From Blastobasis lacticolella (lineage: Eukaryota; Arthropoda; Insecta; Lepidoptera; Blastobasidae), in NCBI GenBank assembly GCA_905147135.1, contig LR990060.1, positions 14,090,001-14,154,000 on the forward strand: a stretch of DNA of 64,000 nt, written 5' to 3'. Position 1 is the first letter of the stretch, and each line of letters begins with the position of its first letter. The notes below the pieces were generated by a model. That model had not been told where the DNA came from. It saw nothing but the letters and a program-made list of their open reading frames with translations, and ran no database searches. The position numbers and the translations under genes were made by a program. Below are positions 53,831-64,000 of the stretch, one piece after another.

Positions 53831-55029
53831 CCCTTTAACCGCCAAGGTCGGATATATCCGACAAAAATTTTCGTGCTCATTTTGCCAAGGACGGATATTT
53901 ACGACCAAATACCACTACTCGGTTAATCTGCCTTTTTGTTTGATAGCACTGTATTATATTAAAATTATGTTCATAATTTGGTAAATAGTTGATGAAGTAA
54001 TCATATACAATTGCTTACACTTTAGTTTCTTAATTAGAAGACCTAAAAATAATGTCTAAAGTTGAATAAATTACTGATAGTATTATTCGAAAAGTGTATT
54101 GGTGTCCAGCGCCAGTGACGGAAAAATCCGATAATAAGGATGGGACATAAGCAATGATTTACTGGTAGAAAAATCCACATAAATTAAATTATTTCTGTTT
54201 ATACTTACTAATTTATTATAAGACAAATAAAGCAAATGTTACTCTTTAGTAAACACATTTATTTCTATAAATAAATGTGTTTATTTTGTTTTATTTATAA
54301 TAAATAAAGCTTAAAAATGTCAGTGACTGAATCGACAATTCCCATCCCTAGTCTGCATGTTTAGAAACTAATGTTGCTAGTACACCCAGCGCCACGGACG
54401 GAAAAAGACGACCGCTTCTGACGTCATAAACGAGTGCCGCCTTCTGGATTTTTCCATTGGTGTTGTGCTTATGCGTGTTATTATTATGTTCGTGTTATCG
54501 ATTAATGTGATTAAACATGATTACAGCTGAAGAATTAATACGTATTCTGGAAGGTGATCTGTAGTTAAATATCATTAGAATCTGTTAAGGTTCGATTCGG
54601 TAAACTGATATTAATATTGTTGAAATAAGTATAATCATGTTTGTTAAAAAACTGACCAATGTTGTTTGTTAACTATTGCATTTAGATAAAGAATACTCTA
54701 TAGGACTGCATTGAAAAATAAGAATAACAAAATTCTTTTCATGACCAATTTTATTGTGCGGAAATCAATAAATCTTTCAATATCTGTAAACGCTTTTTGT
54801 TTCATTGTGTTACCAAAATACCTGCTAATATTAGAAATAAAATTACAAAGTAACGTTTTCTATCTACTGTCTGTTACGATATTTAGATGAAATTGTAAGC
54901 GTTTGAAGGGGAATTACCCATATCGATATACTATTGAACATCACTATTTGTTGTAGGTATTTATTTTTCGTTTTACTGTGCGTGGCGCTGAGGGCACGCC
55001 AACTGATTCTAAGCGTGGCGGTTAAAGGG
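53831..55029. mobile_element. 1.2-kb non-autonomous piggyBac-like element (TTAA duplication)
   Basis: Perfect 14-bp termini CCCTTTAACCGCCA are inverted at both ends, flanked by TTAA at 53827-53830 and 55030-55033. CCC...GGG ends with TTAA are diagnostic of piggyBac. Subterminal copies of a GGACGGA-type motif recur inside. No transposase frame is present. Confidence 0.88.
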
Positions 55030-55033
55030 TTAA

Positions 55034-55657
55034 TCCCGTGCAACTTTGAAACGATTTTACGTAAATCTGACAAACCACAATCACAGGATATTGGTTTCTG
55101 GATCATGTCTACAAAATTTCATTGACTTTAATAGCATGATAATGAAAGTATGATAAAAAAATACTATAAATCTACGTTTGTATGTTGTACGTTTGTTTGT
55201 TTGTACTAATTATCAATTATTAATTTTGTGAAATGGGTTTATGTAACTACCTAATTAATATTTGTATGCCCAAAATAAGGCTAGACATAGGGAGACATCC
55301 AACTTTATAACAACTAAGTTATGTACACATATATGTGACAAATAAATGTCTTTGAACTTTGAACTATGAAGCGTGCTCGGGCAACACTTGCCTAAATGCG
55401 TTACAGCCATCGTTTTGACCGCTTTAAAATTAGTTTCGACCGAGATGTCCGCAAGTGCGCATCCATTTGGCATGAACTATAACCCCGCCGTCTATTGCAC
55501 AAGTCGATGGAAATGTGCAATCTTTGTCGTTGACAGTGCTAATGCATTTTGTGTTAAGACAAATTATTGCCCACTCGCCAATCAATGGATTTCTGATCTG
55601 ATGTTGATTTTTGGATAATTTAAAATGAACATAACATTTTAAATGAACAGGGTTCAC
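55034..55657. other. Unassigned sequence after the piggyBac-like element
   Basis: The 55040-55130 motif with TTTCATTGACTTTAATAGC is related to conserved stretches near 11100 and 11460. Open frames on both strands at 55373-55618 have no recognised domain. Confidence 0.35.
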
Positions 55658-55897
55658 CTTAGCTATAAGTTTTCCGTATTCATAACCTGATCTTGTCGGC
55701 CTACTTGTTGTTGTCGTTGACTCTTCACCTTCTCGTAAGATGTTTCCTTTCGCATGTGTGGTTACCCATTTCTGCAGGGTTTCTTTCACCCAGTGAGTGA
55801 TGTTCTTCTCGTATCTGTTCGTTATGTTCTGTATTAGATTCTGCAATGCGTCGACTTTCGATTCCGGCTCGGGCGGCGGCGGCAGTGTCATGCATTC
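55658..55897 (-). CDS. candidate 80-codon exon, possibly the preceding Ly6-gene exon
   Basis: On the minus strand the acceptor TTACAAAACAG is followed by an open frame: ECMTLPPPPEPESKVDALQN, LIQNITNRYEKNITHWVKET and on to GYEYGKLIAK. The donor is AAG|GTGAAC. Both ends are phase 0, compatible with splicing onto CYVC at 50505. It has two or three N-glycosylation sequons, a helix-like heptad stretch and a Thr run (STTTTSRP). Codon use looks coding. Whether it belongs to the Ly6 gene or to another gene is not settled. Confidence 0.45.
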
Positions 55898-55964
55898 CTG
55901 TTTTGTAATTAATCATATAAAAAGCTCGAACCATCAGGAAAGTCATTTGCAATTAAATAAATAA

Positions 55965-56205
55965 TAATAAATAATAAATATTCGTGGACAAATTCACACA
56001 GCGCCATCTAGCCCCAAACTAAGCAAAGCTTGTACTATGGGTGCTAGATAACTGATATACTACTTAATTACTTTTAAATACATACTTATTATACATAGAA
56101 CACCCAGACCCGTAACAGAAATTAAAATTCATCATTTCAATTTCTGCCCGGCCGGGAATCGAACCCGGGACCTCTTGCGTGGCAACCGGCATGTTGACCA
56201 TTGAA
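55965..56205 (-). mobile_element. SINE-B copy
   Basis: GTGGACAAATTCACACAGCG, CCCGGCCGGGAATCGAACCC, AACCGGCATGTTGACC. Confidence 0.87.
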
Positions 56206-56289
56206 TTTTTTTAATTAGCAAACCGTCGCAAAGTCGACTGCATGTCGGTCTTGTTACGGTTACTGTATCGCGGATAGTTTGCTCAGAAG

Positions 56290-56580
56290 CCTCACGAGCT
56301 CACTCCCTATTCCACTAACGGACATCCAGATGCAGGATGTCTTTACTTAATGGGCATTGCAGACTTTCGATCCAAGCGCTTCGCATTAAACAATGTACTG
56401 CCAAAGCATGGAATTCCCTGCCTGTGTCTGTATTCCGAGTGAAAAGTTAAACCACCACGAGGCTGTTGAATCATAAATATTAAGAAAAGCTTGGCTGCAT
56501 AGGTGGTGTTCCTTAATCCATTGTTCTTAAAAGTAAAATTAGTTTGTACTTTGGTCACTAGGATGCGTGGCTGTCTCTTG
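56290..56580 (+). mobile_element. LINE C-terminal relic
   Basis: The plus frame reads IQALRIKQCTAKAWNSLPVS VFRVKS, a typical tail of non-LTR RT proteins, followed by stops. Confidence 0.45.
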
Positions 56581-57965
56581 CGCTGAAAATGTTACGTTGA
56601 TACGTAGTGTTTAAATAATGTTTATTATACCTAGAAATCTTACTCCAAGTTTTTTATTTAATAGAGGCGTTGTCTTGATTGGCAACGGTCGTACGGCGGA
56701 CGTCGCCCGACCAATGAGGAAGGTTTCAAATTTTTCTTTCAACTGGGTATAAAAATATAAGTAAAATGAAACAAAACGGATAAATATTTTTAAAATATCT
56801 CAATAAACACAAAAACTATGAGACTTTAAAGTTGCGATTTCAAGAATAACTTCGTTACGACGGCGAATTGGTGCGTGACGACACCAGGCCGGCAGCCCGG
56901 CCGCCACTATGGCGCTACCCATACACTCGTACCCTTGGCACAAAATAATGAACGGCCCGCCCCAAACAGAAGGTGCACTGGAAACAAAGCGATATTTCCG
57001 TCACGTACACATTGACGTTTCGTTTACAGTAATTCTCAAGCAGTTTCAAGCAGTGATCGGTCGCGATTGTTTACGCGAGAATTCGTTGTATTATCGACGT
57101 AAATTGTATATTACTTAATGAATCGAGATTATTATTGATAAAATAAAAGTACTTGTGCGTTAACTAAGATTACTTCACAACATACAAGCAACGCACGCAG
57201 AGTCAAAGAACTGATAAGTGACCATTTCAGACTTTGAGGTTAGTCGAACTTCAGCACCGCTACGAGCTCTAATGCCGATGGCGAAGCGAGGTTGACCAAG
57301 GTCTTCCGCTAGAGACCCTGGGACTTGTTGAACAGTTTCAGGCACACGTGACGGTTTTTAACGAAAAATCCCGTCTAGTCGGAAATGCCTGTCTAATCTA
57401 AATTAAAGAAAAATCGGTGACCACCTTCTTTTTCCATTACCAGTTTAAATGACTAATACCATAACATTGCATTTTCATTTAATTTACAATTGATTACCGG
57501 GAGGTGGGTCAAATCCCAGGTCAAGGTAAGGTTATTCTCAGGGTCTGATGATGCAATCTGGTGGCGATGAATTTTAAAAGTGAATAAACAGTAAATTATT
57601 TTTACGCCTACTAAAGGCATAATATCTGGAGCTGGTATGGAAAATCTTATAACAACAGCTTATGATGACATTATGGACTTGCAAAGGGACATGTTATTAT
57701 AAATGATCTTAAAATTCATATTCGATCTTTTAAATACTCTTTTCAAAATACAGTAGCAATACTAGTAAGTCGGTAAGTTTACGTCATAATTTTTGATAAA
57801 GACGGGAGTAGACCTCCTGTTAGTTCTCTATTTTGAGCTCTTGGTGACTGTTTCTTTGGACCCGCAATTGTTAGACACTTGAACTTTTAACAGAGTATAT
57901 GTTACTATGTCTGCTAAAAGAACACATAATAATAAAAATAATAAAATAAAAAATGAGGGAGGTCT
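56581..57965. other. Left arm of the inverted composite; unassigned
   Basis: The only open frame (56909-57118, +) has no recognised domain. The terminal block near 56664-56690 is described under the composite. Confidence 0.35.
57210..57330 (+). repeat. 5S-like repeat relic
   Basis: It shares GTGACCATTTCAGACTTTGAGG and GCGAAGCGAGGTTGACCAAG with the block at 58340-58500 but has lost the GGATGGG core. Degenerate. Confidence 0.35.
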
Positions 57966-58067
57966 CCATACATGAAACGTGATTTGAAGGCGTTTTCAGA
58001 GTTATTTAGTTTTTCTCTGTCGCATGAATGGTACAACTTACAAGCATCGAACTTCGGGAAAGCGGTA

Positions 58068-58326
58068 GAGCTCGTCTAGTCTAAAATTACGCGCCCCACT
58101 ACTTAGTTGATTTCGATGTGTGAGTGCAAATATTAGTAACGACACTTCATCTGTGTGGGAGCGTCGACTGCTCCAATCGAACGACGCGAGCTCCTACGTT
58201 GGTGTCTCACCGGCAACTGAATGACCAATTACAACGGCATTTGTATATGTATTGCGTACATATTTTAAACTTGCTTGTGTGCGTTAATGCGATAGTGGGG
58301 CGCGTCATTTTAGATTAGACGAGCTC
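58068..58326. mobile_element. MITE family 1, copy 4
   Basis: It begins GAGCTCGTCTAGTC after TA and ends GACGAGCTC before TA. It is nearly identical to copy 1 and lies inside the composite at 56660-60405. Confidence 0.9.
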
Positions 58327-58339
58327 TACTGGTTTAGTG

Positions 58340-58500
58340 AAAGCGTACTTGTGAGACCGATAACCAAGGTAAAGCAATGCTCGTAATGTCCGGTAACTGG
58401 ATGGGTGACCGTTTCGTACTTTGAGGCTAGTCGAACTGGAGCACTGCATCGTGTTAAGTGTACCTTCTAATACCTTTAGCGAAGCGAGGTTGACCAAGGT
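58340..58500 (+). repeat. 5S rRNA-like repeat (SINE3-like)
   Basis: The segment AACTGGATGGGTGACCG at about 58395-58411 with upstream TAAAGCAATGCTCG resembles the 3' half of 5S rRNA, including the internal promoter region. The match is partial and the 5' half is not convincing. Related blocks lie at 57210-57330 (+), 60085-60180 (-) and 20270-20350 (-). Confidence 0.4.
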
Positions 58501-58559
58501 CAACCCTGTCAAACGAGGCAAAATTCATGTGTAAAATCTACTACTCGTCGAGTAGTTAT

Positions 58560-59998
58560 TTTTTTTATTTTTTTTATTTATGTCATACAGTAGGCAAACA
58601 GGCAAGCGGACCACCTGCTAGAAAGTGGTCACCACTGCCTATAGACTAGAGATGCAACGGATAGTTGTTTGGCCGGATACCGGATATCCGGCCAACCTCC
58701 TGGCCGGATAGCCGGATATCCGGCGGCCGGATATTCACAGCTCATAGTCTCTGAACAAGTTTGTGCAAGCTGTAATCGCGGCGTGGGACTTTATACGACT
58801 GCATGTGTTTATGTAATTTAAAGTTTTCGTTTAATGTGAATAATTTGTACGTTGAACTGAACAATTCTTCCGACCTTATACGGATTGATAGTTTCAAAAT
58901 ACAGGCTTACACATTAGCCCACAGCATCGTAGGGGATAAACGACATCGTATACTACCTCTAAATATAAGAAATTCATATTTTAATCCAGGATAATAATTT
59001 TTCATATCTATTATATCAATATATATCTTGATTGACTTTAAATTATTACACTAAGTACATTATATTACTAAACAGCACTTGTCAAAACTACACACGACAA
59101 AAATGCGTATTTATGCTGATCAGCGGGTGTCACCCTGTTGGGCAAAGTACGTAATGTCCACACTCGTGGAAGTTACAAAGTCACACCTATGCCCGAGAAA
59201 ATTTAAGAACGCTCAATGCGATTGTGTGAGCATGTGCTCCGCCGTCCCAAAGATCACCTTAGTGCAAGTAGCCCTAAATTTGGCGACGACGACTCGCTGA
59301 CGCGGAAGACACCCACACGCCACCTGGCTGACGGCGGACCAACGGGACCTGAAGGACAGTATTATTGACGCTGCTACTGCTCAAAATAGAAAGAAATTGA
59401 GGAAGCAGACAAGGAGAGCTGACTCCAGCTAATGGAAAAGACATTGTGCAGAAGAGTATTAAAATTTTTTTGCTAACCTACCAAATGAACGAGTAGAATA
59501 GGTGCCGATGCCGACATAATCAAAAGTTCTTTGATTAATATTTATGGTTCTTAAACGTTTTGATACTTTTTACTCGACTGCTACAGAAGGGCATATATTT
59601 CCGATGAGCAAAATCACTTTTATGGGCTTTTTATACAATTTTTACAATCCAGTATCCGGCCGGATAGTAAATTAAGGCCGGATACCGGATAGTGGCCGGA
59701 TATCCGTTACATCTCTACTATAGACATTAGCAACACCAAGAGTATCGCCAATGCGTTGCCCACCTCTATAACACGTTGCTCTGGCAGCAAAAAGACAAAT
59801 GCCCCTCCACTGCCAAAGCCACGGTTCCCCAAATCCCCACCCCATGGAGCACTGGAAACCTTACTCACCGGCAGAAACACAACACTATTGAAAAGAGTAT
59901 TGTTTAGCTGCGGTATTCTGTAAGGTGGAGGTACTTCCCCAGTCGGGCGGCTCCAATTCGAACGGGATACCCCGCTATGCCCTACCTCTCTTATTAGT
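58560..59998 (-). mobile_element. Poly(A)-tailed retroposon (family D) split by the hAT element
   Basis: A poly-T start near 58560 and body to 58646 continue at 59718-59998. Together they match the copies at 2011-2345, 17855-18117 and 23537-23905. The conserved block contains CCACCTG, CACTGCCTATAGACATTAGC and CCCCATGGAGCACTGG. Poly-T on the plus strand implies the sense strand is minus. Confidence 0.85.
58647..59717. mobile_element. 1.07-kb non-autonomous hAT element with intact 8-bp duplication
   Basis: The termini TAGAGATGCAACGGATA and its complement (one mismatch) are flanked by the direct repeat CTATAGAC at 58639-58646 and 59718-59725. The duplication fits the hAT consensus nTnnnnAn. Subterminal regions are packed with CCGGATATCCGG-type palindromes at both ends. 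The interior (about 59080-59460) has short reading frames but no transposase. The element interrupts a poly(A)-type retroposon whose uninterrupted sequence is visible at 23537-23905. Confidence 0.9.
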
Positions 59999-60084
59999 TA
60001 GTATGAGTAGTAGTGGTATTAAGAGGTCCACCTAACGAATGGCGAGCTCGTTGCGGTGCTGAATTCTGACTAACCTCTAAATAC

Positions 60085-60180
60085 GAAACGGTCACCCATC
60101 CAGTTCCTGGACAGTGCGAGCATCGCTTAACCTTGATTATTGGTGTCGCAAGCATGCTGCCATTTGACCAGTGTCACTCT
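60085..60180 (-). repeat. 5S rRNA-like repeat, inverted partner
   Basis: The plus strand reads CGGTCACCCATCCAGTT, the complement of the 5S-like block at 58395. It forms the second arm of the inverted composite. Confidence 0.4.
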
Positions 60181-60410
60181 CCCAAAGTTTGATTTTTAAA
60201 AGTTTTACCGTTTATGCGATAGAGAAAAAACTAAATGCCTCTGAAAACGCCTTAAAATCCGCAGCAGCAATAATTTCGCTAAAAAATATATAAACTTAAA
60301 TATTTTATAACTCAGTAATTTATTGACGGATTTCGAAATTTTTTCACTGGTCACAAGACCACGGTCCTACCTACGACCGTTGCCAATTAGGACAGCGCCC
60401 GAGACTGAGA

Positions 60411-62975
60411 TGATGAATTATTATTATTATTATTATTTGTTAAGTGGGCTTTTCAAGGCTAAACGTCCTAGTATCTATCTATTGTGATCGCCTCTAGCTT
60501 ACAGTTCAGTGCTGATCCCTACAGCTTCTATGAACTGTAAAAGGCTCTTAGCACTGATATCGTGCACCTCATCCGGTAGTTGCTGGTATTTACCAAGATG
60601 GATGCTACGTTTGCGCATCAGGGCTTCGCACTTGCAAATCAGGTGAAGAGGCGATTCCTCGTCCTCCTTACAGAATCTGCAGTCCTTTGTACTACTGATC
60701 TTCAAGTTAAACATGTGCTTGTTCAGCCCACAGTGACCAGTCAGCGCCCTTACCAAGATCCGCAACTTATTTCTACTGAGTAGTAATCGTTCCTTGGCAT
60801 GTAGGCCATTGTAGGCTTTGACTAATGCTTTAGAATGGTTTAGGCCTGGCTGCTTCTTCCAGTGCTCTAATGATTGCTCTTTGCAATTTGTCCGTAGGGT
60901 CAGTTTGACTAGGCTTTTTGGTATTCCACAGAATGGTTCTGGACCATGTGTTGTGGTCACACTACCAGCCTTAGCTAGATCGTCTGCAATTTCGTTGCCG
61001 TCGATTCCTTCATGTCCTGGGACTCAACGTAAAATTACTTGGTTTTTCTCACCCAAGGAATTGAGAACATTCACACAGTTTAGCACCAATCTAGAACTCA
61101 CAGAGTTTGATGGTAGGGCTAATAAAGCTGCTTGACTGTCTGAGTGTATATAAATACAATGGTTCACGTAGTGCCTTTGGAGGTTAATATCAGCGCATTC
61201 CAAAATTGCGTAAACCTCGGCTTGAAAAATAGAGGCGTGCTTGCCCAGGTTCAGAAATTTCTTAACCCTAGGTCGCTCCCCATATATTCCACTCCCCACG
61301 TGATGTCCTGATTTGGATCCATCTGTGTACCAGATGAGGCTCCCTTTTTTCCAGGAAATTTGGCTTTTGAGCCACTCATCCCTGGCTGGGATCTCTACAG
61401 TGTAAAGTTTTTGGTGTTCACACTTAGGAATCATGGTGTCTGTATGCATACCTAGTATTTTATTGCCTATGATCGTTTCCTGAAAAGACTTCAGAGACTG
61501 TGAGAGCCATTTCCCCTCCCCCTGGATGGTTAACCTGTGCATACTGGCCGCCGCCACCATTTGCAAATGCAGATGTAGCGGCGGAAGGTCCAGAATTGCA
61601 TCCAGGGCCGCTCCCGGGGCGTTTGTCATGGCTCCTGTGACCAAAAGGCACGCCGTTCTCTGTAAGCCGCTCAGTATATTAATCACAGTCTCCTGGTTGG
61701 CTTTTGTATGCCACACTATAGAGGCATACGTAATTATGGGTCGTACTATAGCTGTATAAAGCCACATAGAGATTTTTGGGGTCAAGCCCCAGGTTTTCCC
61801 TGCCAGTCGACTGGAAATGCCTAAGGCTATTTTAGCCTTCTGTAAAATTGCAATTAGATGGCTGTTCCAGGTCAGTTTTTGATCTAGTATTAAACCCAGA
61901 CATTTCACTTCCTTTGAAAAGTCTACAGTTTTGCTATTTAATCGCGGTTTGACTAATCCGTCAAGTTGTCTTTTATTGGTAAATGGTACAATTACAGTTT
62001 TATCTGCATTAATGGACAGCTCATTGTCCCTGCACCAATTATCAATAATATTCATCGCTCTTTGCATAATGTATGAAATCGTACTTTGGCAGAAGCCCCT
62101 GACAATTATCACAAGGTCATCAGCATAGCCCTGTGCATCTATCCTGAGCTCTGCCAATTTATGCAAGAGCTGATCTACCGCTAGGGTCCACAGCAGTGGA
62201 GATAGGACCCCTCCTTGTGGACAGCCTCTGGTAGTAAATACTTCAAGCGAGCTTCCATGTAGGGCAACCTTCGCTTTTCGGTTTGAGAGCATTGCTTCCA
62301 CCCATCTGACTGTTGTGCTGTCAATCTTCTTTTAAGTGAGTCCTTGAATTAAGGTCTTTGTTGGGGTATTGTCAGAAGCGCCCTCAATATCCAGAAACGC
62401 AAAAAGTGCAATTTGTTTGTCCTCTAATGCCTTTTCGACCTTGTCTACCAAGTTTAATAGGGCAGTTTCAGTCGACCTTCCTTTGATGTAGGCATGTTGA
62501 GTGTAATGAATAGGGTTTTCAATTGTTATTGTTTCCCTAATGTAAATATCCAGAACTTTTTCCAAAGTCTTTTGAAGCGCTTACGCGCTGCACCACAGAG
62601 CTTTTTACGGCCCCCGGGTTTGATGGGTTTAGAGGTTGTGTTCCCTGTGGGGTTTGGCACAATGTCACCTTCCCCAGGGTTCTCCCTCACAAACTCATCA
62701 TTTTGTCTGGGCGGTGGGGAGGCCAAGAGCACTCCCTCCTCCACAGAATCAATCTCCACCACTTCCATGGCAGAGACATCGGACTGATTATTTGAGAAAT
62801 TTTTTGTATCCATGCAAGTCCCACGAGTAGCTAGGGAAATACAGGTCCACTCCGGCAGAGCCCCGCATGCCAGAGTAAGGGCATAAATACCCCCCGAGGT
62901 GCCCAGGTATCGGAGGTGTACCGTTAAAGGCCGGACTCCCCCCCGGCCACGCAGCCCTCGGCACGGTTCGCTTTA
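60411..62975 (-). mobile_element. Internally deleted non-LTR retrotransposon with RNase H (I-like)
   Basis: One minus-strand frame runs 62565-60499 (about 689 codons) with two in-frame stops, at 62332-62334 and 61024-61026. RT motifs GCPQGGVLSPLLW and YADDLV are present. An RNase H domain follows: YTDGSKSG, QAEVYAI, HSDSQAALLAL and GHEGIDGNE just past the second stop. A C-terminal knuckle CRFCKEDEESPLHLICKC is also visible. The 3' end carries an (AAT)n tail at 60411-60440, as in I-type elements. Upstream, an ORF1-like N-terminus (62813-62526) runs directly into the RT region, so the endonuclease and most of ORF1 are missing. Confidence 0.85.
62526..62813 (-). pseudogene. ORF1 (gag-like) N-terminal fragment of the deleted LINE
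   Basis: A 95-codon frame begins MDTKNFSNNQSDVSAMEVVE and reaches CGAARKRFKRL, a basic motif common near the N-terminus of arthropod non-LTR ORF1/ORF2 products. Around 62570-62600 it shifts into sequence that reads in the RT frame as EKVLDIYIRE. This marks the internal deletion joint. GC-rich 5' UTR sequence precedes it to about 62975. Confidence 0.65.
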
Positions 62976-63085
62976 ACACCTTGGCTTGGGATCAGTCTCC
63001 TTGCACTCGACTAGCAAGAACCCCGTAAGCGCAATGCACAAATACAACAGTATTAGTGCCTTGCGCTCCAGGATAGTTACTAGTC
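62976..63085 (-). other. Signal-peptide-like open frame without an ATG
   Basis: The minus frame reads LERKALILLYLCIALTGFLL then VECKETDPKPR before AAG|GTGTTA, which could be a donor (phase 2). A hydrophobic core followed by a polar stretch is typical of a signal peptide. No in-frame Met is nearby, and its phase does not match the candidate exon at 55897. Might be a host exon or the edge of the LINE insertion. Confidence 0.25.
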
Positions 63086-63224
63086 GACCCACAGGGCGCA
63101 CCGGCGCACCGCTTGCGTTCCAGCAGAAAGTTCCGAGGAATTTCCCAACTAGACTGCAAACGGCTACGCACACGCGGAGGTGGACTGATGGTCGCGATGA
63201 ATTAACTGATTGTAAACTTCGTTT

Positions 63225-63530
63225 ATGTGGTTTGTGATGCCGCCATTGCAAAATAGCACTACCGCATCTTTTCCTGTGGTCGTAAGAACTGACTAAAGGA
63301 GTAAGCGAGAAAGGAGAGCATGACAATTCAAAGACGACTGCAGCATAAAGAGGTCGTCTAGATTATAATGATCAGGGAACACACTCGCGGGTAATGCGAA
63401 AACGCTGCTGCCCATTTTCTAAGGTACGGAGAGTCTAGAAAATTGTCTCGGAAAACATTAGTCGCCTTGTACAACACCCACAAGTGCACAGGGTTGGTGC
63501 TATTCTACTCTGCCAGACACCACACGGCTA
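63225..63530. mobile_element. SINE-C fragments
   Basis: 63225-63300 (+) has GTGATGCCGCCATTGCAAAA and GGTCGTAAGAACTGACTAA. 63385-63530 (-) has GCTGCTGCCCATTTTC and GGTTGGTGCTATTCTACTC. Confidence 0.65.
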
Positions 63531-63949
63531 CGGTGACGATACCATTATCTTTACTGATATGTTTATTTATTTATTCGTATGGCATATTAATAATTAATAT
63601 GCCATAATGCCACTAATATATTCATATAATAAAGAAAAAGGATTTGTATTTTTCTTTGTAATTAATAAACTCAAAATATACTCACCGGTTTTTAAAATAC
63701 TTTCACAAATTTAATGCGATATTATCGCTGAGTAACATAAGCTACTCTATATCCCGGAAAAATAATAGGGATAGTTTATTGTTTACAGAGATCCGAAAGC
63801 CACTAAGAATGGCTAGTGTCTAGTAGAAAATATGACTCACCAATGTCCAATCTGAAAATATGTAACCAGGATAGCACATGAAACAAAATAATATATAATA
63901 TAACAAAGATCGGATTCATAATCTCATAATTATGATATCACCATCATCA
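63531..63949. other. AT-rich tail region
   Basis: 63735-63800 resembles a LINE 3' UTR (AAGCTACTCTATATCCCGGA). The palindrome TTAATATGCCATA/TATGGCATATTAA occurs at 63580-63608. Confidence 0.4.
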
Positions 63950-64000
63950 TCCGTTCCGGTTGTGCTCTCGTTATAGGACCCGGGGTCCGCCTTCCTACTT
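63950..64000 (-). mobile_element. SINE-A 3' end (cut by window edge)
   Basis: CCGGTTGTGCTCTCG, ACCCGGGGTCCGCCTT, reverse orientation. Confidence 0.7.

Larger units (their letters stand above)
56660..60405. mobile_element. ~3.7-kb inverted-repeat (foldback-like) composite
   Basis: The left end near 56664 and the right end near 60399 share an inverted block with the core TTGGCAACGGTCGTA. Further in, 57966-58065 and 60181-60265 are inverted copies (core AAGGCGTTTTCAGAG). Further in again, 5S-like blocks at 58340-58500 and 60085-60180 are inverted too. The centre holds a MITE, a split retroposon and a hAT element. I read this as an old foldback element or symmetrical composite loaded with later insertions; the exact ends are uncertain. 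Confidence 0.45.

Noticed and set aside
55430..55657. Continuation of the 153-codon frame beyond the donor at 55657
   Set aside because: The coding-like character drops after AAG|GTGAAC, so only the part before the donor was kept as a candidate exon.
58395..58411. Functional 5S rRNA gene
   Set aside because: Only the 3' half has similarity, the 5' half is absent and the block is repeated in inverted form inside a composite element.

Overview
The window is eukaryotic and almost certainly from a moth or butterfly (Lepidoptera). It is AT-rich, its genes are split into short exons with GT-AG introns, and most of the DNA is interspersed repeats: two tRNA-headed SINE families, at least three other short retroposon families, RTE/jockey/I/R4-type LINE fragments, and several MITE families with TA, TTAA or 8-bp target duplications. 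This placement is inference from repeat style and gene structure; no database search was possible. There are no bacterial, CRISPR, rRNA-operon or viral genes.

Two host genes can be assembled exon by exon. Gene 1 (+ strand, 9662-40070) has 15 coding exons whose splice phases all agree. They give one 2,250-nt reading frame (749 residues): a short cytosolic N-terminus, a membrane segment, a large N-glycosylated lumenal or extracellular part resembling the DUF4792/DUF4793 (APD1-4-like) family, and a second membrane segment at the extreme C-terminus. It has no RING domain. A 138-residue Thr-rich exon is required by phase. Gene 2 (- strand, 46993-50505, perhaps reaching 55897) encodes a ten-cysteine Ly6/uPAR three-finger protein with a C-terminal hydrophobic tail. 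Its signal-peptide exon was not found.

Layout. 1-9.6 kb: repeats upstream of gene 1. 9.7-20.4 kb: giant first intron, nearly all repeat-derived. 20.4-40.1 kb: the body of gene 1, with repeats in every larger intron and a perfect hairpin just after the stop codon. 40.1-47.0 kb: intergenic, including an R4/Dong-like retrotransposon nested in a MITE. 47.0-50.5 kb: Ly6 gene, with a pogo-like element carrying a PHD-type finger and another MITE in one intron. 50.5-60.4 kb: LINE debris, a piggyBac MITE, one candidate exon, and a ~3.7-kb inverted-repeat composite containing a hAT element with intact 8-bp duplication. 60.4-63.0 kb: an internally deleted RNase H-bearing LINE. 63.0-64.0 kb: repeats.

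The two genes show no obvious functional link. The most notable points are the long-range reconstruction of both genes, the Thr-rich exon, the nested transposon stratigraphy, and two perfect hairpins inside or beside gene 1.
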